Positions 35,524-42,379 of a stretch of DNA of 64,000 nt are shown piece after piece. The position numbers and the translations under genes are program-made. The notes under the pieces are model-generated. The model did not search any database and was not told where the DNA came from. It saw only the letters and a list, made by a program, of their open reading frames with translations. The DNA lies in the NCBI RefSeq assembly GCF_018860565.1, contig NZ_JAHKPS010000013.1, positions 370,413 to 434,412 of the forward strand, written 5' to 3'. Within the stretch, counting starts at the first letter, position 1, and every line of letters begins with the position of its first letter. Source of the stretch: Winogradskyella psychrotolerans (lineage in GTDB: Bacteria; Bacteroidota; Bacteroidia; Flavobacteriales; Flavobacteriaceae).

Positions 35524-35817
35524 ATGAGTATAATAACAAACATAAATAAACTTTTTGATCATAGGATAAGACTTGGTATTATGTCTGTTCTTATGGTAAA
35601 CGAGTTTGCCGATTTTAATATGCTGAAAGAATTGCTTGGTGCTACAGATGGCAATTTGGCAAGCCATACCAAAGCTTTAGAAAAAGCAGACTATATTTTA
35701 GTAGAAAAACAATTTATTGGCCGAAAACCAAACACAAGATATAGTGTTACTAAACTCGGAAAAGCAGAATTTAAAAAACATATTGAAGCCCTAGAAAAAT
35801 TAATACACAAAACATAA
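35524..35817 (+). CDS. Winged-helix transcriptional regulator (HTH_34, PF13601-type)
   Basis: A 97-residue DNA-binding protein. The start NINKLFDHRIRLGIMSVLMV is followed by a recognition-helix region LLGATDGNLASHTKALEKAD, then a wing (YILVEKQFIGRKPNTRYSVT) and a final helix. This is the pattern of single-domain winged-helix MarR/ArsR-like regulators that bind palindromes as dimers. It sits between the membrane-protein/lipoprotein pair and creD, both preceded by the same ACTTTG-N5-CAAAGTACTTT site, so it is the natural candidate to bind them. Autoregulation would follow because it is downstream of copy 1. There is no sensor domain, so the signal is unknown. Confidence 0.87.
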   Translation: MSIITNINKLFDHRIRLGIMSVLMVNEFADFNMLKELLGATDGNLASHTKALEKADYILVEKQFIGRKPNTRYSVTKLGKAEFKKHIEALEKLIHKT

Positions 35818-35860
35818 TATATAGACTACGCTCAGTATGTCTCCTTTTTTTTAACTATTC

Positions 35861-35882
35861 ACTTTGAAAAACAAAGTACTTT
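35861..35882 (+). promoter_or_regulatory. Operator-like site, copy 2 (ACTTTG-N5-CAAAGT-ACTTT)
   Basis: Same architecture as the site at 34491-34512: ACTTTG, spacer AAAAA, CAAAGTACTTT. Outside the 5-base spacer the two copies are identical. It lies 28 bases before the creD ATG. Confidence 0.75.
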
Positions 35883-35910
35883 ACAACACCACAAATTAAA
35901 TACACACAAC

Positions 35911-37302
35911 ATGGAAAATCCTGAACACCCAAACACCGAGAATCAAAAACCCATACACCAATCTAACAAGTTTGGTCAATGGTTAAAAACCTCAATCACA
36001 GCAAGAATGCTAATGGTTGGTACTTTAATTCTCGTATTGCTTATTCCCTTAACCTACGTTAATTTACTCATTGAAGAACGCTCTTACAGACAACAAGATG
36101 TTGTACAAGAGATTAATCAAAAATGGGGAAATGAGGTGATGATGTATGGTCCTATTTTAAAACTACCCTATAAAACCTATTCAGAAACTTCAACCTTTAA
36201 TGAAAAAACAAAGACCTATTTAAAGGAAACCAAAACACACATTAATTTCGCTTATATATTTCCAGAAAAACTAGATATTGATGCTTCAGTGAAATCAAAA
36301 ACCTTGCATTTAGGTAATTTTGAATCTGCTGTTTTTACCTCTAACATGATAATAGAAGGTAATTACAAGCAACCAAGCCTTAAAGATAAAGGCATTAAAA
36401 ATGAGGATATCATTTGGGAAAAAGCTTCAATTTTATTTAGAACAACCAACTTAAAAGGTATTAAAAATGAAATGGCAATAAACATAGACGGCACTCCTTA
36501 TCTTTTTGAAACTAACTATAATGACAATACATCAGGCAAGCATTTAGATGAATTAGAAACAGGATTTATAAACGAAGCGCTATTAAAAACCAATTTTAAG
36601 TTTAACATGAAAGTAACTTATGATGGTAGTGAACAAATACAAGCCATTCCTGTTGGGAAAACAACAACCATGCAAATGACATCAAATTGGGCAGACCCTG
36701 GATTTATAGGCAACTATTCTCCTAATGATGAAACCAGAAGCATAACAAAAGAAGGCTTTAAAGTAGATTGGAAAGTGTTATCTATAAACAGAGCGTTTTC
36801 ACAAAAATACTTAAAGAAAGTTCCTAGTTTAAAACCGTTTGCTTTTGGTACTAAATTCGTGGTTTTAGTAGATGAATATCAAAAAAGTGAGCGTTCTGCT
36901 AAATATGGATTCTTGGTTATTGGGCTCACATTCTTAATATTTTTCTTAATTCAAACCATGAGTAAAATCCATATTCATCCATTTCAATATTTAATGATTG
37001 GTTTGGCTTTGGTAATGTTTTACACCTTATTAGTTTCAATCTCAGAACATAGTAATTTCTTAAAAGCATATTTAATAGCTGGTGTATCTGTGGTATTACT
37101 TATAACACTTTATTCTAAATCTATACTTAGGAATTTTAAATTTTCGGCATTAATTGGCTTATCATTAACTGCTTTGTATTCATTTATTTACGTTATTATT
37201 CAACTTAAAAACTACGCCCTATTAGTTGGCAGCATTGGATTGTTCTTAATCTTAGCAACGGTAATGTTTGTCTCTCGTAAAATTGATTGGAATAACGGAT
37301 AA
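35911..37302 (+). CDS. creD: Inner-membrane protein CreD
   Basis: A 463-residue protein. A first transmembrane helix (about residues 32-53, MLMVGTLILVLLIPLTYVNL) is followed by a large periplasmic domain (about 55-325), then six helices to the end. The start of the periplasmic domain (EERSYRQQDVVQEINQKWG) and the middle (YSPNDETRSITKEGFKVDWK, VLSINRAFSQ) are diagnostic of CreD (PF06123). In E. coli and Aeromonas, CreD is induced by the CreBC/BlrAB two-component system and linked to envelope stress and beta-lactam tolerance. Here no CreBC is present; the small winged-helix protein upstream probably replaces it. Confidence 0.93.
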   Translation: MENPEHPNTENQKPIHQSNKFGQWLKTSITARMLMVGTLILVLLIPLTYVNLLIEERSYRQQDVVQEINQKWGNEVMMYGPILKLPYKTYSETSTFNEKTKTYLKETKTHINFAYIFPEKLDIDASVKSKTLHLGNFESAVFTSNMIIEGNYKQPSLKDKGIKNEDIIWEKASILFRTTNLKGIKNEMAINIDGTPYLFETNYNDNTSGKHLDELETGFINEALLKTNFKFNMKVTYDGSEQIQAIPVGKTTTMQMTSNWADPGFIGNYSPNDETRSITKEGFKVDWKVLSINRAFSQKYLKKVPSLKPFAFGTKFVVLVDEYQKSERSAKYGFLVIGLTFLIFFLIQTMSKIHIHPFQYLMIGLALVMFYTLLVSISEHSNFLKAYLIAGVSVVLLITLYSKSILRNFKFSALIGLSLTALYSFIYVIIQLKNYALLVGSIGLFLILATVMFVSRKIDWNNG

Positions 37303-37319
37303 TTAGTTAGTGTGATGAT

Positions 37320-37361
37320 CCTCGCTCCGCTTCTATCCCAAAAGAATGAGCGAGGTTTTTT
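37320..37361 (+). terminator. Terminator after creD
   Basis: CCTCGCTC (37320-37327) pairs with GAGCGAGG around a 20-base loop, followed by a T-run. It lies just after the creD stop and isolates creD from the next gene. Confidence 0.7.
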
Positions 37362-37373
37362 AACAGAAAATGT

Positions 37374-37666
37374 ATGAAAACTTTATATCATATTATTAAT
37401 ACAGCCAAACTCATTGGTTTAATCAGTTTTATGCTTGGCACTTGTTTATTGGTTTCGTTTTTACTATTTCCAAACACAAACTCAATAGTTATTACCGGCT
37501 TGTATTATGTTAGCTATGCCACAATAACCAATGTATTATGTTTCTGATATTAATAATTACAGCATTTGTATACTGGACTTACAGAAGCCTAGTTTTAAGA
37601 ACGTGTGGTTTGTTACTCTTAAATATTCCTATTGCCATTTGTTATTTTTTTATAGTCGTTAAATAA
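37374..37666 (+). pseudogene. Small membrane protein split by a frameshift
   Basis: Two overlapping frames share one membrane-protein design. Frame A (37374-37547) encodes 57 residues with helices LIGLISFMLGTCLLVSFLLF and IVITGLYYVSYATITNV, then hits TGA. Frame B opens at ATG 37538 and runs to TAA at 37664-37666, encoding 42 residues with helices MFLILIITAFVYW and LLLLNIPIAICYFFIVV. Joined near ATTATG they would give a continuous protein of about 98 residues with three or four helices and a natural C-terminus. A single-base indel (natural or a sequencing error) is the simplest reading. Alternatives are two coupled genes or programmed -1 slippage. The family is not recognised. Confidence 0.6.
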
Positions 37667-37675
37667 ACATTTAAT

Positions 37676-38071
37676 ATGTACCTACAATTCAATAAAAACT
37701 ATTTAGTATTAGCACACAGCCTTTTTCTCGTAGAATTAGCTATTGCCTTTATCGTTAAAACCGGATTTATTCGCTATACAATTGGCGATTATCTATGTGT
37801 TATTTTATTATATGCAATTATTAGAGGATGTACCAATCTGAAAATTTGGGTTTCGGCATTAGTCGTCCTCTTAATTGCTTATCTCGTAGAATTCCTTCAG
37901 CTTACCCCATTCTTAACCTACTTTAATTTAGAGGATAGTTTTACTGCGAAACTTATATTTGGAAGCACATTTCAGGTCACAGATTTGGTCGCTTATACTC
38001 TAGGAATCATTACCGTTTTAATATTTGAAATTTACATTTCAGAAAGAGGTTTAAAAAAAAACCAAAATTAA
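37676..38071 (+). CDS. DUF2809 membrane protein
   Basis: A 131-residue protein with four hydrophobic segments (about residues 8-26, 35-50, 57-76 and 100-122). Motifs FIRYTIGDYLCVILLYAIIR and AYLVEFLQLTPF match DUF2809, a family of small Bacteroidetes/Firmicutes membrane proteins without known function. VTDLVAYTLGI is the typical end. It starts nine bases after the frame-shifted membrane gene, so the two are probably co-transcribed. Confidence 0.82.
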   Translation: MYLQFNKNYLVLAHSLFLVELAIAFIVKTGFIRYTIGDYLCVILLYAIIRGCTNLKIWVSALVVLLIAYLVEFLQLTPFLTYFNLEDSFTAKLIFGSTFQVTDLVAYTLGIITVLIFEIYISERGLKKNQN

Positions 38072-38137
38072 TTATTAGCATGCTAATTTAAAATATAACA
38101 ACCTAATATAGAAGCCTTAAACACCTACAAACAACCA

Positions 38138-38932
38138 TTAACAATCTCTATTCTTATCCTGAATTTTCCTTACAATTTTAGTCGTTCTATTTCGAGTTAA
38201 AACTCGTGGCAGAAAAGATAAAAACTTATTAAACACACCAGGAATTGCTATGACCTTACCTTTTTGCATTGCTTTATAGCCATAAAGAGCAACTTCTTTT
38301 GCGCAGGCCATATTAAAAGCTATTTTATTTTCTGCAATATCTTCAGATACAGTACTTTGAAACGCTGTTTTTGTTGGACCAGGACATAATGCTGTCACTG
38401 TCACTCCTGTGCCTTTTAATTCGTTAGAAATAGCTTCAGAAAAAGATAAAATATAAGCTTTTGAAGCATAGTATAAAGCCATTAATGGACCAGGTTGAAA
38501 TGCGGCTAAAGACGATAAGTTTAAAATTTTACCCGAACCACGTTCAACCATGCCTGGTAAAATTAACTTTATTAAATGCGTTGTTGTTAAAATATGAAGA
38601 TGCAGCATTTGCGATCCTCGCTCCCAATCTGTCTCGTAAAAAGTACCAAACAAACCAAAACCTGCATTGTTTATAATAACATCTATGTTAAGCGTATTGA
38701 GATCGTCATAAATCTCTTGAGCAATATTTATAACACTCAAATCCTTTACCATTACGATAATTTGAGTTGGATACTCTTTTAAAATATTAGCTTTTGCCGC
38801 TTCTAATTTTGCTGAATCTATATCAATTAAAACCAGATGGTAACCATCCTTAGCTAACAAAAGTGCTAACTCAAACCCTAAACCTGAAGCCGCTCCTGTT
38901 ACTAAAGCTGTTTTAATATTATTGTTTCCCAT
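38138..38932 (-). CDS. SDR family oxidoreductase
   Basis: A 264-residue short-chain dehydrogenase from ATG at 38932; the TTG one codon upstream is less likely. Cofactor motif TGAASGLG is near residues 13-20 and NNAG near residue 90. Catalytic Ser/Tyr/Lys are visible in LNLSSLAAF and YYASKAY. VTALCPGPTKTAF completes the classical pattern. The C-terminal half resembles DltE/YqjQ-like enzymes. Substrate unknown. Its start overlaps the end of the saccharopine-dehydrogenase-like gene by 14 bases, so the two are coupled. Confidence 0.92.
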   Translation of the reverse strand: MGNNNIKTALVTGAASGLGFELALLLAKDGYHLVLIDIDSAKLEAAKANILKEYPTQIIVMVKDLSVINIAQEIYDDLNTLNIDVIINNAGFGLFGTFYETDWERGSQMLHLHILTTTHLIKLILPGMVERGSGKILNLSSLAAFQPGPLMALYYASKAYILSFSEAISNELKGTGVTVTALCPGPTKTAFQSTVSEDIAENKIAFNMACAKEVALYGYKAMQKGKVIAIPGVFNKFLSFLPRVLTRNRTTKIVRKIQDKNRDC

Positions 38933-40124
38933 CAATATAATCCTGTAGATAGCTAAAACGTTTTGTTAACTTACCGTTTTCTGTGATTTTTGCGCGTTTT
39001 AAAACTTCGTTTTTATCATTATTAAAAAATGCAGGAATCACATGTTCTAAAAAGGTAGTACCAAAACCTTCACTGGCATCTTTTGGTAATTCGCAAGGTA
39101 AATTATCTACAGCCATAACTGTAATGGCATCTTTTGCATCAAAATCTACTTCGACTTCTTTTTGAGGATCGTAACCATAAAAAGGGTCTGCTATTGTTGA
39201 TGGTCTAATAGTACTTGCTACAGGACCATCAATATCACAAGATATATCTGCCACTAAATTTATTCTAAAATCAGGATGTTTGGCGTCTTCTCTTGTAAAT
39301 AAATAAGGTGCATTATTACCATAAAAATGACCTGCTATAAAAAAGTCAGTTTCCTTAGCATAAGGCATAAAATTACTCTCGTAACCTGAAGGGTCTTTAT
39401 AAAACTTGTACTTATCTCCTACTTTACCATCTTTACGTTTGGCATACTCCATAACATCTGCCATAACGTAAACAGGCTCTGTAAACTGAGAGGTTAAATA
39501 CAAGGCGTCGCTAACTTCTTTAATACCTAAATGATCTAAAATCTCTTTTGCTCCGTAAGCCACTTTCCCTGTTCCTGTAAGTAATATTTTGATATTAGGA
39601 AGTGTAATTTTATCTAACTCTGCTTTTACAGCATCTAAATCGGCAAGTGTTTCTACTTTTGGTAAATTGAATAAATTATCTCTCAATCCTAAAGCTCTAA
39701 AACCATTGTAAGCTCCAACTAAACCTGCATAGCGACCAAAACCTATAAGTCTTGCTCCACTCTTCTTCACTATAGTTTCATGATCAAACATTTCAATATT
39801 TTTCTCTAGCATAGCAACTAGAAGCTTTCTATTGTAAGGTTGTTTTTTTATGGTATGTGAAAAATAAAAGTATTTCTTATTTGGAACTAGATGTTCTATT
39901 GGCACTTCTTTTACACCAATCATTACATCGGCATGCGACACATCTTCTAATACTTCAAAACCTAACGTTCTGTATGCCTCATCAGGAAAAACACGAATAT
40001 CTGAAGATTCTATTATAAAATTAGCTTCAGGAAATTGAGTTCTAGCTTCGGCTAAAGTTTCAGGAGAAAAGACAACTCGTCTGTCTGGTGGATTTTTACG
40101 TTCTTTTATGATAGCAAATGTCAT
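38919..40124 (-). CDS. Saccharopine dehydrogenase (lysine-forming)-like oxidoreductase
   Basis: A 401-residue NAD(P)-binding protein. Residues about 1-130 resemble the alanine dehydrogenase/PNT N-terminal domain, beginning AIIKERKNPPDRRVVFSPET. Lys72 (IGVKEVP) and His90 (YFSHTIKKQ) align by spacing with the catalytic Lys77/His96 of fungal saccharopine dehydrogenase Lys1. GFGRYAGLVGAYNG and the Rossmann motif LLTGTGKVAYGAKEILDHLG follow. Lys1-like enzymes make or break the saccharopine bond in lysine metabolism. A true lysine role is uncertain because lysA at the window start implies the DAP pathway. The gene is coupled to an SDR gene. Confidence 0.82.
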   Translation of the reverse strand: MTFAIIKERKNPPDRRVVFSPETLAEARTQFPEANFIIESSDIRVFPDEAYRTLGFEVLEDVSHADVMIGVKEVPIEHLVPNKKYFYFSHTIKKQPYNRKLLVAMLEKNIEMFDHETIVKKSGARLIGFGRYAGLVGAYNGFRALGLRDNLFNLPKVETLADLDAVKAELDKITLPNIKILLTGTGKVAYGAKEILDHLGIKEVSDALYLTSQFTEPVYVMADVMEYAKRKDGKVGDKYKFYKDPSGYESNFMPYAKETDFFIAGHFYGNNAPYLFTREDAKHPDFRINLVADISCDIDGPVASTIRPSTIADPFYGYDPQKEVEVDFDAKDAITVMAVDNLPCELPKDASEGFGTTFLEHVIPAFFNNDKNEVLKRAKITENGKLTKRFSYLQDYIDGKQ

Positions 40125-40455
40125 AGATAAATTTTAAAATTGAGATAGTTCTACATTAAATATTGCCAGTATTTATATTACAAATACATTATTAATTTCT
40201 TTAAATAGACGCAAAGAAATTCAATAATTCCAGCATTTAATTTTGAAAATATTTTCACGAAAATAAGCGGATTTGCATGTTTTCGCAAACATTCTTTGGT
40301 TAAAAATATTTACACGCCTTAAGGTCCGCAACAGCATTCATTAAATATTACAGGCTTCTGGTTTACGGAACTTTAATTATTATTTTTTTTACAAACGCTG
40401 TTCAAATAACTTATTACCAGAACTATCGTTGTAAATAAAACCACGACTAATACAG
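40125..40455. other. Intergenic stretch without recognised features
   Basis: About 330 bases between two minus-strand genes. It is AT-rich with a 12-base palindrome GAAAATATTTTC near 40245, but I see no ORF, tRNA, riboswitch or clear TAnnTTTG box. Confidence 0.5.
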
Positions 40456-41325
40456 TTAAACTTTAGCTTTAAGCAAAGCTTTTTCATAAAATGTAAGTCT
40501 AATTCCAAAGAGCAATACAATACCTCCAATCACCATTTGTAAGGACACTTGTTCATCGAGTAGCCACCAAGCTAAAATGGAAGCCAATACAGCTTGTCCT
40601 AACAAACTTACAGAAACTCTTGTTGCGCGCATGTGCTTTGTTGCAAAACTAATAAGTAGCCATGCTAACAACTGACACACCACGCCTTGAACCACTAATA
40701 CCAACCACCCAGCATCTGAAAATCCCGTAAACGGTTCATTAAAAGCATAACTAAGTACACCTAAGGCTATAGTAGAAGATAATAGGCTAATCATCATAAA
40801 GGTCATGACCTCCATTTCTTCTAAAATAGTTTTACTTAATAGCATATAAACAGCATAGAGCATTCCTGACAAGACACCAAAAATAAAAGCGATATTAAAA
40901 TCAAAATTGAGAAACAAATCAAATCCTACTAAAAGCACCATACCTATAATGGCCACAACGGTACCCATCCAAAAATTCTGTTTTGGTTTATCTTTTAGAA
41001 ATAAAAAAGCTCCAACACCTACCCAAACTGGAGACAAGTTAGTCAGCAAAGTTGCTTGTGTGGCTGTTGATTGCTGAATCGCAATATTCCAAACACCAAC
41101 ATCTAAACCAAATACAACTCCACAAATCATAGAAAACCCTAATGCTTTTTTAGACGTTACCTTAAACTGTTTTGTTATAAGAACGTAAGGCACAATAAAA
41201 AGAGAGGCTATGGCCATTCTGTAAAATGCTGAAACAAGTCCTGGTGTAAGATTTAGCTTCACCAATATTGGAAATATTGAAATACAAATAATGCCAATCG
41301 CAAGTGCTATTCTTGGTTTTGTCAT
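40456..41325 (-). CDS. EamA/DMT family transporter
   Basis: A 289-residue inner-membrane protein with ten hydrophobic helices in two repeated EamA halves (about residues 5-135 and 148-282). Each half ends in the typical KDKPKQNFWMGTVVAIIGMV- and LDEQVSLQMVIGGIVLLFGI-like motif. DMT exporters move amino acids, nucleobases or related metabolites out of the cell; the substrate is unknown. A TATTTTTG box lies 30 bases upstream. Confidence 0.9.
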   Translation of the reverse strand: MTKPRIALAIGIICISIFPILVKLNLTPGLVSAFYRMAIASLFIVPYVLITKQFKVTSKKALGFSMICGVVFGLDVGVWNIAIQQSTATQATLLTNLSPVWVGVGAFLFLKDKPKQNFWMGTVVAIIGMVLLVGFDLFLNFDFNIAFIFGVLSGMLYAVYMLLSKTILEEMEVMTFMMISLLSSTIALGVLSYAFNEPFTGFSDAGWLVLVVQGVVCQLLAWLLISFATKHMRATRVSVSLLGQAVLASILAWWLLDEQVSLQMVIGGIVLLFGIRLTFYEKALLKAKV

Positions 41326-41354
41326 GTGTTGTTGAATTAGTAAATTGAAGTCGG

Positions 41355-41362
41355 CAAAAATA
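41355..41362 (-). promoter_or_regulatory. Candidate -7 box (TATTTTTG)
   Basis: A full TAnnTTTG match on the minus strand, 30 bases before the EamA-transporter ATG. Confidence 0.55.
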
Positions 41363-41599
41363 AGTTTTAAAACAACTATTCCTTAAAATTCTATACCCAA
41401 TTTATGATATTAAAACACCTATAGAATTTAGAGAGGTAAACGTAATAAATTTTATTGATGGATTATGTGACTAAAATTCTTTTTTCACTTTAGAAAAACA
41501 CTTCTTTCTGATACCTAAAGATTAAATATATATACTGACACTATTTCTGCAAATACATATAAAACAAGATTGGTATAGCTTTTGCATTAGTATTTTTAG

Positions 41600-41607
41600 T
41601 AATTTTG
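41600..41607 (+). promoter_or_regulatory. Candidate -7 box before the structured RNA (TAATTTTG)
   Basis: TAATTTTG fully matches TAnnTTTG. A TTTG at 41581-41584 could be the -33 element, although the 15-base gap is rather short. Transcription would begin near 41613, just before the structured RNA at 41641-41726 and the downstream tmRNA. Confidence 0.55.
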
Positions 41608-41612
41608 CAGCC

Positions 41613-41730
41613 CTTGAACTTATACTATAGGTTTCTTGGATTAGTGCGTTAGGGATGGAAGCGGCATCCTTTTGCTTTTTTGAGCAAAAGATATAGCGGA
41701 CAGCCCGACCTGAAAAGGTAACGCCCAAAA
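41613..41730 (+). ncRNA. Candidate structured RNA upstream of ssrA
   Basis: No gene is convincing here, but the sequence folds well. GCGTTA (41646-41651) pairs with TAACGC (41719-41724) to close the element. Inside are GGATG/CATCC (41653-41657 with 41665-41669), a TTTTGCT/AGCAAAA hairpin (41670-41676 with 41683-41689), and CCT-GAAA-AGG (41709-41718), a GNRA tetraloop hairpin. GGG (41652-41654) could alternatively pair with CCC (41704-41706). The single-stranded parts look conserved-like (AGATATAGCGGACAGCCCGA). From memory it resembles a recurrent flavobacterial RNA, perhaps Rfam flavo-1, but I could not check. A small minus-strand ORF across it is treated as a shadow. Ends are approximate. 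Confidence 0.6.
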
Positions 41731-41754
41731 TATTATTATCATTTATGAAATAGA

Positions 41755-41772
41755 TTCCCACTTTTGTGGGAA
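41755..41772 (+). promoter_or_regulatory. Perfect hairpin just before tmRNA
   Basis: TTCCCAC and GTGGGAA pair around TTTT, ending six bases before the tmRNA 5' end. There is no T-run, so it is more likely a processing signal or weak terminator. CACTTTTG within it is one base from the -7 consensus and could start ssrA transcription. Confidence 0.4.
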
Positions 41773-41778
41773 GTAAAC

Positions 41779-42171
41779 GGGGTCGACTGGTTTTGACAGC
41801 GAGATTAATTAGATGGTAAGCACGTGGTGTAATGGCATTGAAACACCTAAAAGGCTAGACCAAATTTTAAACGGCGAGAATAACTACGCTTTAGCTGCAT
41901 AATCTGAATTATAGTAAGATTCGTGCTCATTCCTACTAGGTAGGAAGGCTAAATGTCTCCAGAAAGCCTTGGTTAATGGCGTTCTTTTTTGAGGCATCGT
42001 AAAAATTAACTAAGATTAGGTAGCGCTTTGATGCCTTTTCGAGATTAAAAAGCTAAGTTGTAAGTGGGTTGTCTTTAACCAGCTTGCAATCGAAAACCCA
42101 AGAAAAGAATAAACGTGTAGAAAGCCCTTTGGTTACTTGTTTGGACGAGAGTTCGATTCTCTCCGACTCCA
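41779..42171 (+). ncRNA. ssrA: Transfer-messenger RNA (tmRNA)
   Basis: A one-piece tmRNA for rescue of stalled ribosomes. The 5' end GGGGTCG (41779-41785) pairs with CGACTCC near 42164-42170 to form the acceptor stem. The tRNA-like 3' part has a T arm (GAGAGTTCGATTCTC). The tag-coding part at 41873-41902 reads GGC GAG AAT AAC TAC GCT TTA GCT GCA TAA, giving GENNYALAA. The ALAA end is the degradation signal recognised by ClpXP. CCA is not fully encoded and would be added after transcription. The 5' and 3' ends are set from base pairing. A strong terminator follows. Confidence 0.95.
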
Positions 42172-42177
42172 CAATTT

Positions 42178-42222
42178 AAAAGCCTTAATCATTTAACCCA
42201 AATGATTTAAGGCTTTTTTTTT
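42178..42222 (+). terminator. Terminator after ssrA
   Basis: AAAAGCCTTAA-TCATTT pairs with AAATGA-TTTAAGGCTTTT around a short loop, followed by a long T-run, eight bases after the tmRNA end. Confidence 0.88.
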
Positions 42223-42271
42223 GGTTTTAGTATCTTTAAAAACCATTAAAAAAAGGAATACCTATTTCGTT

Positions 42272-42289
42272 ACATCACAAAAGTGATGT
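42272..42289 (+). promoter_or_regulatory. Palindrome upstream of the HD-PycTM operon
   Basis: ACATCAC (42272-42278) and GTGATGT (42283-42289) are a perfect inverted repeat around AAAA. A related half-site (AGATCACTTT) occurs near 42338-42348. It lies about 90 bases before the ATG and could be an operator; no regulator gene is adjacent. Confidence 0.4.
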
Positions 42290-42367
42290 GATTAAAAACA
42301 AATCGTATTATCCTTCATTTATAAAAAATGATAGTAAAGATCACTTTATTCGACTATTAAAACAATG

Positions 42368-42375
42368 TAAATTTG
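42368..42375 (+). promoter_or_regulatory. Candidate -7 box (TAAATTTG) very near a start codon
   Basis: TAAATTTG fully matches TAnnTTTG but ends only four bases before the ATG at 42380. If used, the message would be leaderless or nearly so. No -33 element is obvious. Confidence 0.4.
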
Positions 42376-42379
42376 TAAT

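Noticed and set aside
35443..35667. 74-residue minus-strand ORF across the regulator start
   Set aside because: It overlaps two well-supported plus-strand genes and a hairpin, so it is a shadow.
41522..41761. 79-residue minus-strand ORF across the RNA region
   Set aside because: It overlaps the foldable RNA and has no family pattern. Its sequence looks like the reverse strand of a structured RNA, so I treat it as a shadow.
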